Shown in pieces: positions 1-6,402 of a stretch of DNA of 64,000 nucleotides; position 1 is the first letter of the stretch; every line of letters begins with the position of its first letter. The stretch comes from Bacteroidetes bacterium 37-13 (GTDB lineage Bacteria > Bacteroidota > Bacteroidia > Chitinophagales > LD1): positions 1-64,000 of the forward strand of contig MKTC01000027.1 in NCBI GenBank assembly GCA_001897535.1. The letters are read 5' to 3'. The notes under the pieces are model-generated. The model was not told the DNA's origin and ran no database searches. It saw nothing but the letters and a program-made list of their open reading frames with translations. Position numbers and translations under genes: made by a program.

Positions 1-163
1 CTGCTCCAAATTGAAAAAGGTCTTTTTAGCGCCACTCAAAAACACAGCTATTTTTCTCCGCTCCTCAACTAAACCTTGCTTAAATCGCTTCTAATAAAGC
101 CGTTTTTTTCGATGTTTTCACTTTTAGTTTGAAGAAAGAGGTGGTTGTGCAACGGTTACGCAT
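1..163. other. Left edge, no gene recognised
   Basis: No convincing coding sequence is visible here. A 66-codon open frame begins at 129 but runs antisense over the end of the phospholipase-D-like gene and has no recognisable features. The stretch ends at the inverted repeat that marks the boundary of that gene. It could be the tail of an unseen neighbouring element. Confidence 0.5.
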
Positions 164-181
164 GTTAGCGGTTGGTTTTTT
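164..181 (+). repeat. Left copy of an imperfect inverted repeat flanking the PLD gene
   Basis: The sequence starting GTTAGCGGTTGGTTT matches, in inverted orientation, the sequence at 972-955 on the other strand (GTTAGCTGTAAGTTT) at 12 of the first 15 positions. The two copies point inward and enclose only the phospholipase-D-like gene. This suggests a mobile or cassette-like boundary; that reading is inference. Confidence 0.4.
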
Positions 182-186
182 ATCTA

Positions 187-909
187 TTACATTGTTCGTC
201 TCAATTCTTGTTGATGTTCTGTATAACAGCTATAACATTGTGGTTTATTCATACTTGTCATTTCGTATTCACCACATCTATGACAAACGTTCTCTTGGTA
301 GTCTGGATTTTCAAATTGAGCCCAAATAGAAAAACAGTCGCCACAATAAGGTCTGGTTGGGTTGTAGTCAATTCGAGTTTCACAACGTATACAATAACCT
401 CTAATTATTTTTCTATAATTTGTCTGCTTGTTGTTAGCTTGTTTTTTGTCAACAAAAATTGGTCTGTCTGTTTTACGTAATGCAGTTTGTTCGGCTGATT
501 GAATAATAGAAAGTGTTTCTGCAACCGCTTTGTCAAATAGGTCTTTGTCTGTATTACGGTCAATGAGAACACCCATTTCACGATTATTTTTCTCCGAGAA
601 CTCATACATATTCATTGATGTAATAACCATTTTCGTTTCGTTGAAATAACACTTTGCGTGTAGGTTTTCAAAAAAATAAAGTTCTACATTTTTCAGTTCA
701 GCAAGTGAGTTTCTTTCGTTTGGTTTTAGTTCATCTTTACCGTAGATAATTTTTATTGAAACATTTTTATTTGAAGCATCTTTTAGTCGTTCGTAAAATG
801 TTTTTGAGATTTGCAGATATGGTGAAACAAGAATAAGTTTTGACTTAGCGTCAATAATTATATTCTCAATATTGTAAGATGTTCCGTTTGTCGTTAAAAA
901 TTCTGCCAT
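187..909 (-). CDS. Phospholipase D-like domain protein with C-terminal double zinc finger
   Basis: A 240-residue protein. The N-terminal half looks like a PLD-superfamily nuclease/phosphotransferase: strand-rich start (residues 15-60), then one HxK motif (His84, Lys86) followed by a Thr-Ser-Met-Asn stretch (97-100) where the family usually has its GSxN segment. One HKD half-site implies that it works as a dimer, as in the bacterial endonuclease Nuc. The tail holds two matching clusters, Cys173/176/189/192 and Cys209/212/225/228, each CxxC-x12-CxxC, which should bind zinc. There is no signal peptide, so it is probably cytosolic and may act on nucleic acid. It lies alone downstream of the tuf terminator, bounded by inverted repeats, which suggests acquisition. 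The substrate is unknown; a defence or DNA-processing role is conjecture. Confidence 0.75.
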   Translation of the reverse strand: MAEFLTTNGTSYNIENIIIDAKSKLILVSPYLQISKTFYERLKDASNKNVSIKIIYGKDELKPNERNSLAELKNVELYFFENLHAKCYFNETKMVITSMNMYEFSEKNNREMGVLIDRNTDKDLFDKAVAETLSIIQSAEQTALRKTDRPIFVDKKQANNKQTNYRKIIRGYCIRCETRIDYNPTRPYCGDCFSIWAQFENPDYQENVCHRCGEYEMTSMNKPQCYSCYTEHQQELRRTM

Positions 910-954
910 TTTTTATTGTCCAATTGTTTCTGTCTGCTCATTTTTTTGTGTCGT

Positions 955-972
955 CCGAAACTTACAGCTAAC
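955..972 (-). repeat. Right copy of the imperfect inverted repeat flanking the PLD gene
   Basis: Read on the minus strand this starts GTTAGCTGTAAGTTT and pairs with the copy at 164-181. It sits about 45 bases upstream of the PLD start codon and directly abuts the tuf terminator, so the inserted unit would span roughly 164-972. Confidence 0.4.
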
Positions 973-973
973 T

Positions 974-1004
974 AAAAAAGGCTGCCAAAATTTTGACAGC
1001 CTTT
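974..1004 (-). terminator. Rho-independent terminator of tuf
   Basis: An 8-bp perfect stem (977-984 with 997-1004, AAAGGCTG/CAGCCTTT) with a 12-base loop. On the minus strand it is followed by a run of T, and it lies 28 bases past the tuf stop codon. Confidence 0.8.
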
Positions 1005-1031
1005 CTATTATGTAAGAAGTAATCTTCTCGA

Positions 1032-2228
1032 TTATTTCAAAATTTCAGTTACTTGACCGGCACCTACTGTACGTCCACCTTCGCGGATAGCGAAACGCAA
1101 ACCTTTTTCCATCGCGATTGGATAGATAAGTTTTACACTAAGTGTAACGTTATCACCAGGCATTACCATTTCTACTCCTGCAGGAAGTGTAATTTCACCG
1201 GTTACGTCAGTTGTACGGAAATAGAACTGTGGACGGTAGTTGTTGAAGAATGGTGTATGACGACCACCTTCTTCTTTGCTTAATACGTAAACTTCGCACT
1301 TAAATTCAGTGTGAGGCGTTACAGTACCAGGCTTAACAATAACCATACCGCGTTTAATGTTTTCTTTATCTATACCGCGCAATAGCAAACCTACGTTGTC
1401 GCCAGCTTCGCCACGGTCAAGAATTTTACGGAACATTTCCACACCGGTAACGGTTGATTGAAGTGCTTTTTCACCTTCTTTCAATAAACCGATAATTTCA
1501 ACCGGATCGTTAGAGTTGATAACACCACGCTCGATACGACCGGTAGCAACTGTACCACGACCAGTGATAGAGAATACGTCCTCAACCGGCATCAAGAAAG
1601 GTTGATCAACAGCGCGTGGAGGAACCGGAATCCAGCTATCAACAGCAGCCATCAATTCTTCAATTTTAGCAACCCATTTTGGATCTCCGTTTAAGCCACC
1701 CAAAGCAGAACCTTGAATTACAGGAATGTTATCGCCATCAAAGTTATAGAATTTCAATAAGTCGCGAATTTCCATTTCGCCCAATTCTAAAAATTCAGGA
1801 TCGTCAACCAAATCAACTTTGTTCATAAACACAACGATTTGAGGAACGCCTACTTGACGAGCCAACAAGATGTGTTCACGAGTTTGAGGCATTGGTCCAT
1901 CTGTAGCAGCCACCACAAGGATAGCTCCGTCCATTTGCGCAGCACCCGTAACCATGTTTTTAATATAGTCAGCGTGTCCCGGGCAATCTACGTGTGCGTA
2001 GTGTCTGTTTTCTGTTTGATATTCAACGTGAGAAGTGTTGATGGTGATACCACGCTCTTTTTCTTCCGGTGCGTTATCAATTGAGTTGTAATCTCGTTTT
2101 TCAGCAAAGCCTTTATTAGCTAATACTGTTGTAATAGCAGCAGTAAGGGTAGTTTTTCCGTGGTCAACGTGACCAATGGTACCGATGTTTACGTGCGGCT
2201 TGTCTTTTACGAATTTTTCTTTAGCCAT
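1032..2228 (-). CDS. tuf: Elongation factor Tu
   Basis: EF-Tu carries aminoacyl-tRNA to the ribosomal A site as a GTP complex. All G-domain motifs are present: the P-loop GHVDHGKTT near residue 19, DCPGHADY (switch II), NKVD and the SAL motif, followed by the two beta-barrel domains, ending in the usual GAGxVTEIL. The length, 398 residues, is typical. It is the last gene of a minus-strand unit after four tRNA genes, 59 bases downstream of tRNA-Thr(GGT), and ends at a clear terminator. In this arrangement tRNAs and EF-Tu are transcribed together. Start chosen because MAKEKF is the family's standard beginning. Confidence 0.98.
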   Translation of the reverse strand: MAKEKFVKDKPHVNIGTIGHVDHGKTTLTAAITTVLANKGFAEKRDYNSIDNAPEEKERGITINTSHVEYQTENRHYAHVDCPGHADYIKNMVTGAAQMDGAILVVAATDGPMPQTREHILLARQVGVPQIVVFMNKVDLVDDPEFLELGEMEIRDLLKFYNFDGDNIPVIQGSALGGLNGDPKWVAKIEELMAAVDSWIPVPPRAVDQPFLMPVEDVFSITGRGTVATGRIERGVINSNDPVEIIGLLKEGEKALQSTVTGVEMFRKILDRGEAGDNVGLLLRGIDKENIKRGMVIVKPGTVTPHTEFKCEVYVLSKEEGGRHTPFFNNYRPQFYFRTTDVTGEITLPAGVEMVMPGDNVTLSVKLIYPIAMEKGLRFAIREGGRTVGAGQVTEILK

Positions 2229-2287
2229 TTTTTCTTTTTTTAATGGTTGATGTAATGTTTATTATTGTTTGTTTTAAAACGTTTTCG

Positions 2288-2359
<72 letters not shown>

Positions 2360-2396
2360 TTGTTAAGGAATTTCCAACAAAACTCCTTTTGTTCAG

Positions 2397-2469
2397 AGCG
2401 GGAGACGAGGCTCGAACCCGCGACCTACAGCTTGGAAGGCTGTCGCTCTACCAACTGAGCTACTCCCGC
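2397..2469 (-). tRNA. tRNA-Gly (anticodon TCC)
   Basis: Acceptor stem GCGGGAG/CTCCCGC; anticodon stem ACAGC/GCTGT around the loop CTTCCAA, anticodon TCC. The D-arm and T-arm (GGTTCGAGCC) are normal. CCA is not encoded. Confidence 0.95.
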
Positions 2470-2632
2470 AATTTTTATTTAACTGCTTCGCAAATATTAC
2501 TTTTATATGCTGCAAACACAAATATTGCTTAGCAACAAAAGGAATATTTACCAATTTATACTTTTCAAGAAAAACTATGGTTGAAATATTTTCGCGCATA
2601 ATGCTTCTTGTTTTTTCCAAAGAACATTAAAG

Positions 2633-2715
2633 TGGGGGAAGATGGATTCGAACCACCGAACTCCGAAGAGGACAGATTTACAGTCTGTTGCCGTTGGCCA
2701 CTTGGCTATTCCCCC
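2633..2715 (-). tRNA. tRNA-Tyr (anticodon GTA)
   Basis: An 83-base class II tRNA with the long variable arm expected of bacterial tRNA-Tyr. Acceptor stem GGGGGAA/TTCCCCC; anticodon stem ACAGA/TCTGT, loop CTGTAAA, anticodon GTA. A 163-base spacer separates it from tRNA-Gly; no gene was found in the spacer. Confidence 0.95.
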
Positions 2716-2801
2716 CTTTTGCTTGTTCAACATTTTTGGCTGCCGAACAAGAATGAACAACTAAAGCTTTGTAAAAACAAAGTTTCAAAGTTGTTTCTAT
2801 G

Positions 2802-2874
2802 AGCCAGCGGAGGGATTCGAACCCCCGACCTACTGATTACAAATCAGTAGCTCTACCAACTGAGCTACGCTGGC
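2802..2874 (-). tRNA. tRNA-Thr (anticodon TGT)
   Basis: Acceptor stem GCCAGCG/CGCTGGC; anticodon stem ACTGA/TCAGT around TTTGTAA, anticodon TGT. It is the first gene of the Thr-Tyr-Gly-Thr-tuf unit, about 70 bases after the predicted transcription start. Confidence 0.95.
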
Positions 2875-2902
2875 TTCTCAAAGAACTTTTAGTGTAATTT
2901 TT

Positions 2903-2918
2903 TGTGTTTTAAAACACA
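2903..2918. promoter_or_regulatory. 16-bp perfect palindrome in the tRNA-tuf leader
   Basis: TGTGTTTTAAAACACA is perfectly self-complementary. It lies between the predicted promoter (2951-2981, minus strand) and the first tRNA, so it falls in the transcribed leader. It could be a regulator site or a processing hairpin; nothing in the sequence decides this. Confidence 0.35.
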
Positions 2919-2950
2919 CTTCGCCACACTTGTTTTCAAAAAACGAGGCG

Positions 2951-2981
2951 CAAATGTAATCTTCTGCATTTGATTTTCAAA
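2951..2981 (-). promoter_or_regulatory. Bacteroidota-type promoter of the tRNA-tuf operon
   Basis: On the minus strand TTTG (2981-2978) is followed after exactly 19 bases by TACATTTG (2958-2951), a full match to the Bacteroidota primary sigma-factor consensus TTTG-N19-TAnnTTTG. The predicted start is near 2945, about 70 bases before tRNA-Thr(TGT). The 2875-3188 stretch holds no believable gene; the 70-codon frame inside it shows no features. Confidence 0.75.
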
Positions 2982-3091
2982 AAATACTGTACTATTCTTT
3001 TTTTTTCTTTTCACCGAAAGTTTTTCTGCCTTCTTAATTAGGCATTCTGTTGATGAATGTTGCAACATTTCGCGTAAATTTTCGTTAAGCA

Positions 3092-3123
3092 TTTGTACCA
3101 CTTCCTTTAAAATTGTATATTAG
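3092..3123 (+). promoter_or_regulatory. Probable promoter of hpf
   Basis: TTTG at 3092-3095, 20 bases, then TATATTAG at 3116-3123, one mismatch from TAnnTTTG. The start would be near 3129, giving a leader of about 60 bases before the hpf start codon. It faces away from the tRNA-tuf promoter. Confidence 0.5.
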
Positions 3124-3188
3124 TGCTGCAATGGCGAGGGAGAGATGGCTAATAAATTTTTTCACCAAATTAAATCCTTAGTTAAATT

Positions 3189-3494
3189 ATGAACATTGTA
3201 ATTAGACCGGTGCATTTTGATGCTACAAGCCAATTAGTTGATTTTATCACTAAAAAACTACAGAAACTCGAAGTCTTTTTCGATAAAATTATTGAAGCAG
3301 AAGTTTATTTAAAGCTCGGCACCAAGCAAAATATTAAAGATAAAATTGTGGAAGTAAAACTTTCGGTACCCGGCAAAACACTTTTTGCCAGCGAAGTTTC
3401 TAAAGCATTTGAAGAAAGCGCAGATAAAGCGGTAGAAACTATTTCTAGACAACTTAAAAAACACAAAAACAAACTCATTGAACAAAACAGTTAA
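3189..3494 (+). CDS. hpf: Short ribosome hibernation promoting factor (HPF/YfiA family)
   Basis: A 101-residue protein covering the beta-alpha-beta-beta-beta-alpha fold of the RaiA/HPF family: an N-terminal strand with the FDAT segment, the helix around residues 14-36, central strands, and the C-terminal helix ending in RQLKKHKNK, the basic stretch typical of this family. It binds the decoding region of idle ribosomes and protects them. It lacks the C-terminal dimerisation domain of long HPF, so it is the short form. It is transcribed divergently from the tRNA-tuf unit, with its own promoter and terminator. Confidence 0.9.
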   Translation: MNIVIRPVHFDATSQLVDFITKKLQKLEVFFDKIIEAEVYLKLGTKQNIKDKIVEVKLSVPGKTLFASEVSKAFEESADKAVETISRQLKKHKNKLIEQNS

Positions 3495-3535
3495 TTTAAA
3501 AAACAAACAATAAATCTCCCTCAATAATATTGATA

Positions 3536-3561
3536 AAAAGGCTCGCTTTTGCGAGCCTTTT
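3536..3561 (+). terminator. Rho-independent terminator of hpf
   Basis: An 11-bp stem AAAAGGCTCGC/GCGAGCCTTTT around a TTTT loop, followed by a T-rich tract, 41 bases past the hpf stop. Confidence 0.85.
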
Positions 3562-3881
3562 GCTTTTTGGGATATTTTTAAAGCTCGAATTGCAAGCCAG
3601 TGCTTCTACTCCTAATTTCTATGCTACTTTGTAAAGATATTTTTGAAATTCTGTCTCGTCCTAAAAAAAATAAATCATAAGCCATTTCAAAATTAGGAGA
3701 TTTCTTTGCACCTTAAAGTAATAAATTTTAGGTATTAAAATGTCTATGATTAAGAAATAAACCGCCACCAAATCTCCTTCACAGATAAAGAAAAAGAGCT
3801 TCTACTTTGTTTTTAAAATTGTACTTACCTAAAGCCTTTTTTTTGCAAAACTGCTTGTTTAGGCGGAAAAATTTAAGTCCA
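3562..3881. other. Intergenic stretch without a gene
   Basis: No coding sequence recognised. The string TGTCTCGTCCT at 3650-3660 recurs near 42990 in another gene-poor gap, possibly a trace of an old mobile-element end. The following promoter (3882-3912) belongs to the next gene. Confidence 0.5.
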
Positions 3882-3912
3882 TTTGAAGTTCTATTTTCCT
3901 TTTATACTTTTG
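3882..3912 (+). promoter_or_regulatory. Bacteroidota-type promoter of the ACMSD gene
   Basis: TTTG at 3882-3885, a spacer of exactly 19 bases, then TACTTTTG at 3905-3912: a full consensus match. The start is predicted near 3919, about 55 bases before the TTG start codon. Confidence 0.75.
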
Positions 3913-3972
3913 TGCGAAGCTGATGCAGTTGCGCATTGCAACACGCAAATTATTTAAAACGAGTCATTTACC

Positions 3973-4983
3973 TTGTGCCTAAAAGTTGATATTCACACAC
4001 ATATTATTCCAAAAAATTTGCCACGTTGGGCAGATAAATATGGCTATGGCGGCTTTATTCATTTAGACCATCACAGAGCAGGTTGCGCGCGAATGATGCG
4101 CGATGATGAATTTTTTCGCGAAATTCAGGAAAACTGCTGGGATGCCGAAGCGCGCATAAAAGATTGCAATTTGCACCGCGTAGATGTGCAAGTGCTCTCT
4201 ACCATTCCGGTAATGTTTAATTATTGGGCAAAGCCTAAAGACTGCTTGGAAATTTCATCGTTTTTGAACGACCACATTGCAGAAATTGTACAAAAATATC
4301 CAAAGCGTTTTGTTGGTTTGGGAACTGTTCCCATGCAGTCTGCCGAGCTTGCTGTGAAAGAGCTTGAACGCTGTAAAAAAATTGGTTTAGTAGGAATAGA
4401 AATTGGTTCAAACATTAACGATATGAACCTAAATGAACCTTCTTTTTTCCCGGTGTTTGCCGCTGCCGAAAAGTTAGGAATGAGTGTTTTTGTTCACCCT
4501 TGGAACATGATTGGTTTTAAGCAAATGCAAAAGTACTGGCTGCCTTGGCTGGTGGGAATGCCGGCAGAAACTTCGCGCGCAATTTGCAGTATGATTTTTG
4601 GTGGAATTTTTGAGCGCTTTCCAAAACTAAAAGTGGCGTTTGCACATGGCGGAGGTTCTTTTCCTGCAACAATTGGCAGAATAGAAAGAGGCTTTGAAAC
4701 ACGACCCGATTTAACTGCAATAGATAATGACGTGAATCCAAGAAATTATATTGGCAGGTTTTATGTTGATTCCTTGGTTCACGATAGCGCATTTTTAAAA
4801 TACTTGACCGAAACAATGGGAATAAACCATGTTTGCATCGGCAGCGATTATCCTTTCCCTTTGGGTGAAGAAATTCCGGGAAGTATTATTGAAACAGTGA
4901 AATGGAACAATGGAGAAAAGGAAAAACTAATGCACCAAAACGCTTTTAATTGGCTAAATTTGAAGGCGGAAAGTTTCATGTAG
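3973..4983 (+). CDS. 2-amino-3-carboxymuconate-6-semialdehyde decarboxylase family protein (amidohydrolase fold)
   Basis: A 336-residue metal-dependent decarboxylase of the ACMSD family. Seen: HxH at His8/His10, His175 in a VHPW motif, Asp292 in GSDYPFP, and the family segments NCWD...R and QVLSTIPVMFNYWAKP, which are highly characteristic. ACMSD diverts the kynurenine-pathway semialdehyde from quinolinate towards 2-aminomuconate semialdehyde. The start is TTG; an in-frame stop lies 18 bases upstream and no ATG is available, and the reading fits the family's N-terminus. No other kynurenine gene is visible here; the next gene, 87 bases on, is fumarylacetoacetase, suggesting shared control of aromatic amino acid breakdown. 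A related aromatic-acid decarboxylase is possible but less likely. Confidence 0.88.
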   Translation: MCLKVDIHTHIIPKNLPRWADKYGYGGFIHLDHHRAGCARMMRDDEFFREIQENCWDAEARIKDCNLHRVDVQVLSTIPVMFNYWAKPKDCLEISSFLNDHIAEIVQKYPKRFVGLGTVPMQSAELAVKELERCKKIGLVGIEIGSNINDMNLNEPSFFPVFAAAEKLGMSVFVHPWNMIGFKQMQKYWLPWLVGMPAETSRAICSMIFGGIFERFPKLKVAFAHGGGSFPATIGRIERGFETRPDLTAIDNDVNPRNYIGRFYVDSLVHDSAFLKYLTETMGINHVCIGSDYPFPLGEEIPGSIIETVKWNNGEKEKLMHQNAFNWLNLKAESFM

Positions 4984-5070
4984 TATAACTTAAAGTGAAA
5001 GATTAAAAACAGCTTCTGTTTCTATTGGAAACTATGGCATTTTCTTCAAAACAAAAATTGAAAAATTTAG

Positions 5071-6333
5071 ATGAGCAACACAGCAAAAACAACTTGGGTA
5101 AGTGTGAAACCCGGAAGTGATTTCCCAATTCAAAATTTGCCTTACGGAATTTTTAAAACTGCCAGCCACAGCCCGAGAGCAGGAGTTGCCATTGGCGATT
5201 TTATTCTTGATTTAGCTGTGCTTGGCGCTGCCGGAAAGTTTAGTGGAATAGTGCAAGATGTAAGTGTTTTTTCTAAGCCAACACTTAATAGTTTTATAGC
5301 ATTAGGCAAACCTGTAACCAACAAAATTAGAAACAGAATTATTGAACTGCTGAGCGAAGAAAATACCGAACTGCAAAACGATATTGCCTTGCGCGAACAG
5401 GTGTTTGTGAACCAAAGCGATGCCACAATGTTGCTGCCTGTTCAAATTCCAAATTATACCGATTTTTATTCCAGTATTGAGCACGCAACTAACGTGGGAA
5501 AACTTTTTCGTCCCGATAACCCGCTAATGCCCAATTGGAAACATTTACCGGTAGGTTATCATGGCAGAGCTTCTTCTATTGTGGTGAGCGGCACGCCTAT
5601 TCGCAGGCCAAAAGGGCAAACTAAAACAGACGATATGCCAATGCCTGTTTTTGGTGCTTCAAAAGCATTGGATATTGAATTAGAAATGGCTTTTGTGGTA
5701 GGGAAAGAAACCGATATGGGCGAAAGTGTTTCTACAGCTTCAGCAGAAGATTATATTTTCGGAATGTTGCTCTTTAACGATTGGAGTGCGAGAGATATTC
5801 AGCGTTGGGAATATGTTCCGCTCGGTCCTTTTTTAGGTAAAAATTTCGGCTCATCGGTTTCACCTTGGCTTGTGCCTTTAGAGGCGTTAAAAAACTTTAG
5901 GGTTGAAGCGCCTAAAAAAGACACAGAAATACTACCCTATTTGCAGCAAAGCGGCTTAGCAAATTTCGATATTCAACTTGAAGTAGAACTTACAACTCCT
6001 TCGGGTGAAAGTGCTGTTATTTCAAAAAGCAATACCAAATATTTATATTGGAGTATAGCACAGCAGTTGGCGCATCACACCGTGAATGGCTGCAACATTC
6101 AAGTTGGCGATATGTATGCCAGCGGTACTATTAGCGGACCAACACCGGATTCTTTAGGCTCGCTCTTAGAAATTACAGAAGGAGGAAAAAAAGCCTTGTA
6201 TTTGGCTGAAGGCATCGAGCGAAAATATTTGCAAGATGGCGACACCATTACACTTCGTGCTTTTGCAGAAAAAGATGGTGTGCGTATTGGTTTTGGAAGC
6301 TGTGTTGGCACTATTCTCCCTGCGCATAGTTAA
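5071..6333 (+). CDS. fahA: Fumarylacetoacetase
   Basis: A 420-residue enzyme that cleaves fumarylacetoacetate to fumarate and acetoacetate, the last step of tyrosine/homogentisate breakdown. The N-terminal SH3-like domain (about residues 1-115) is followed by the FAH catalytic domain. Seen: the metal-binding ELEMAF segment, NDWSARDIQRWEYVPLGPF, and GKNFGSSVSPW, all diagnostic, plus GTISGP near the end. The length is the normal one. It follows the ACMSD-type gene by 87 bases on the same strand; no other homogentisate-pathway gene is in the window. Confidence 0.95.
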   Translation: MSNTAKTTWVSVKPGSDFPIQNLPYGIFKTASHSPRAGVAIGDFILDLAVLGAAGKFSGIVQDVSVFSKPTLNSFIALGKPVTNKIRNRIIELLSEENTELQNDIALREQVFVNQSDATMLLPVQIPNYTDFYSSIEHATNVGKLFRPDNPLMPNWKHLPVGYHGRASSIVVSGTPIRRPKGQTKTDDMPMPVFGASKALDIELEMAFVVGKETDMGESVSTASAEDYIFGMLLFNDWSARDIQRWEYVPLGPFLGKNFGSSVSPWLVPLEALKNFRVEAPKKDTEILPYLQQSGLANFDIQLEVELTTPSGESAVISKSNTKYLYWSIAQQLAHHTVNGCNIQVGDMYASGTISGPTPDSLGSLLEITEGGKKALYLAEGIERKYLQDGDTITLRAFAEKDGVRIGFGSCVGTILPAHS

Positions 6334-6390
6334 TATAGGCGTTTTCTAAACAACATTTTGCGTGTTGCTTCGTTAGCAGCATCTATTTTC

Positions 6391-6398
6391 TACATTTG
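6391..6398 (+). promoter_or_regulatory. Possible -7 element upstream of porZ
   Basis: TACATTTG matches TAnnTTTG and ends four bases before the porZ start codon; a weak GTTG at 6364-6367 is the only candidate -33 box. If real, the transcript would start at or next to the ATG. A chance match is quite possible. Confidence 0.3.
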
Positions 6399-6402
6399 AG
6401 CA

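Noticed and set aside
2889-3101. 70-codon open frame on the minus strand upstream of the tRNA cluster
   Set aside because: It runs through the full-consensus promoter of the tRNA-tuf unit and has no recognisable motif; the composition is that of an AT-rich leader.
3309-3524. 71-codon frame antisense to hpf
   Set aside because: It lies almost wholly over hpf, and the hydrophobic, Phe-rich translation is what antisense reading of Lys/Glu-rich codons gives.
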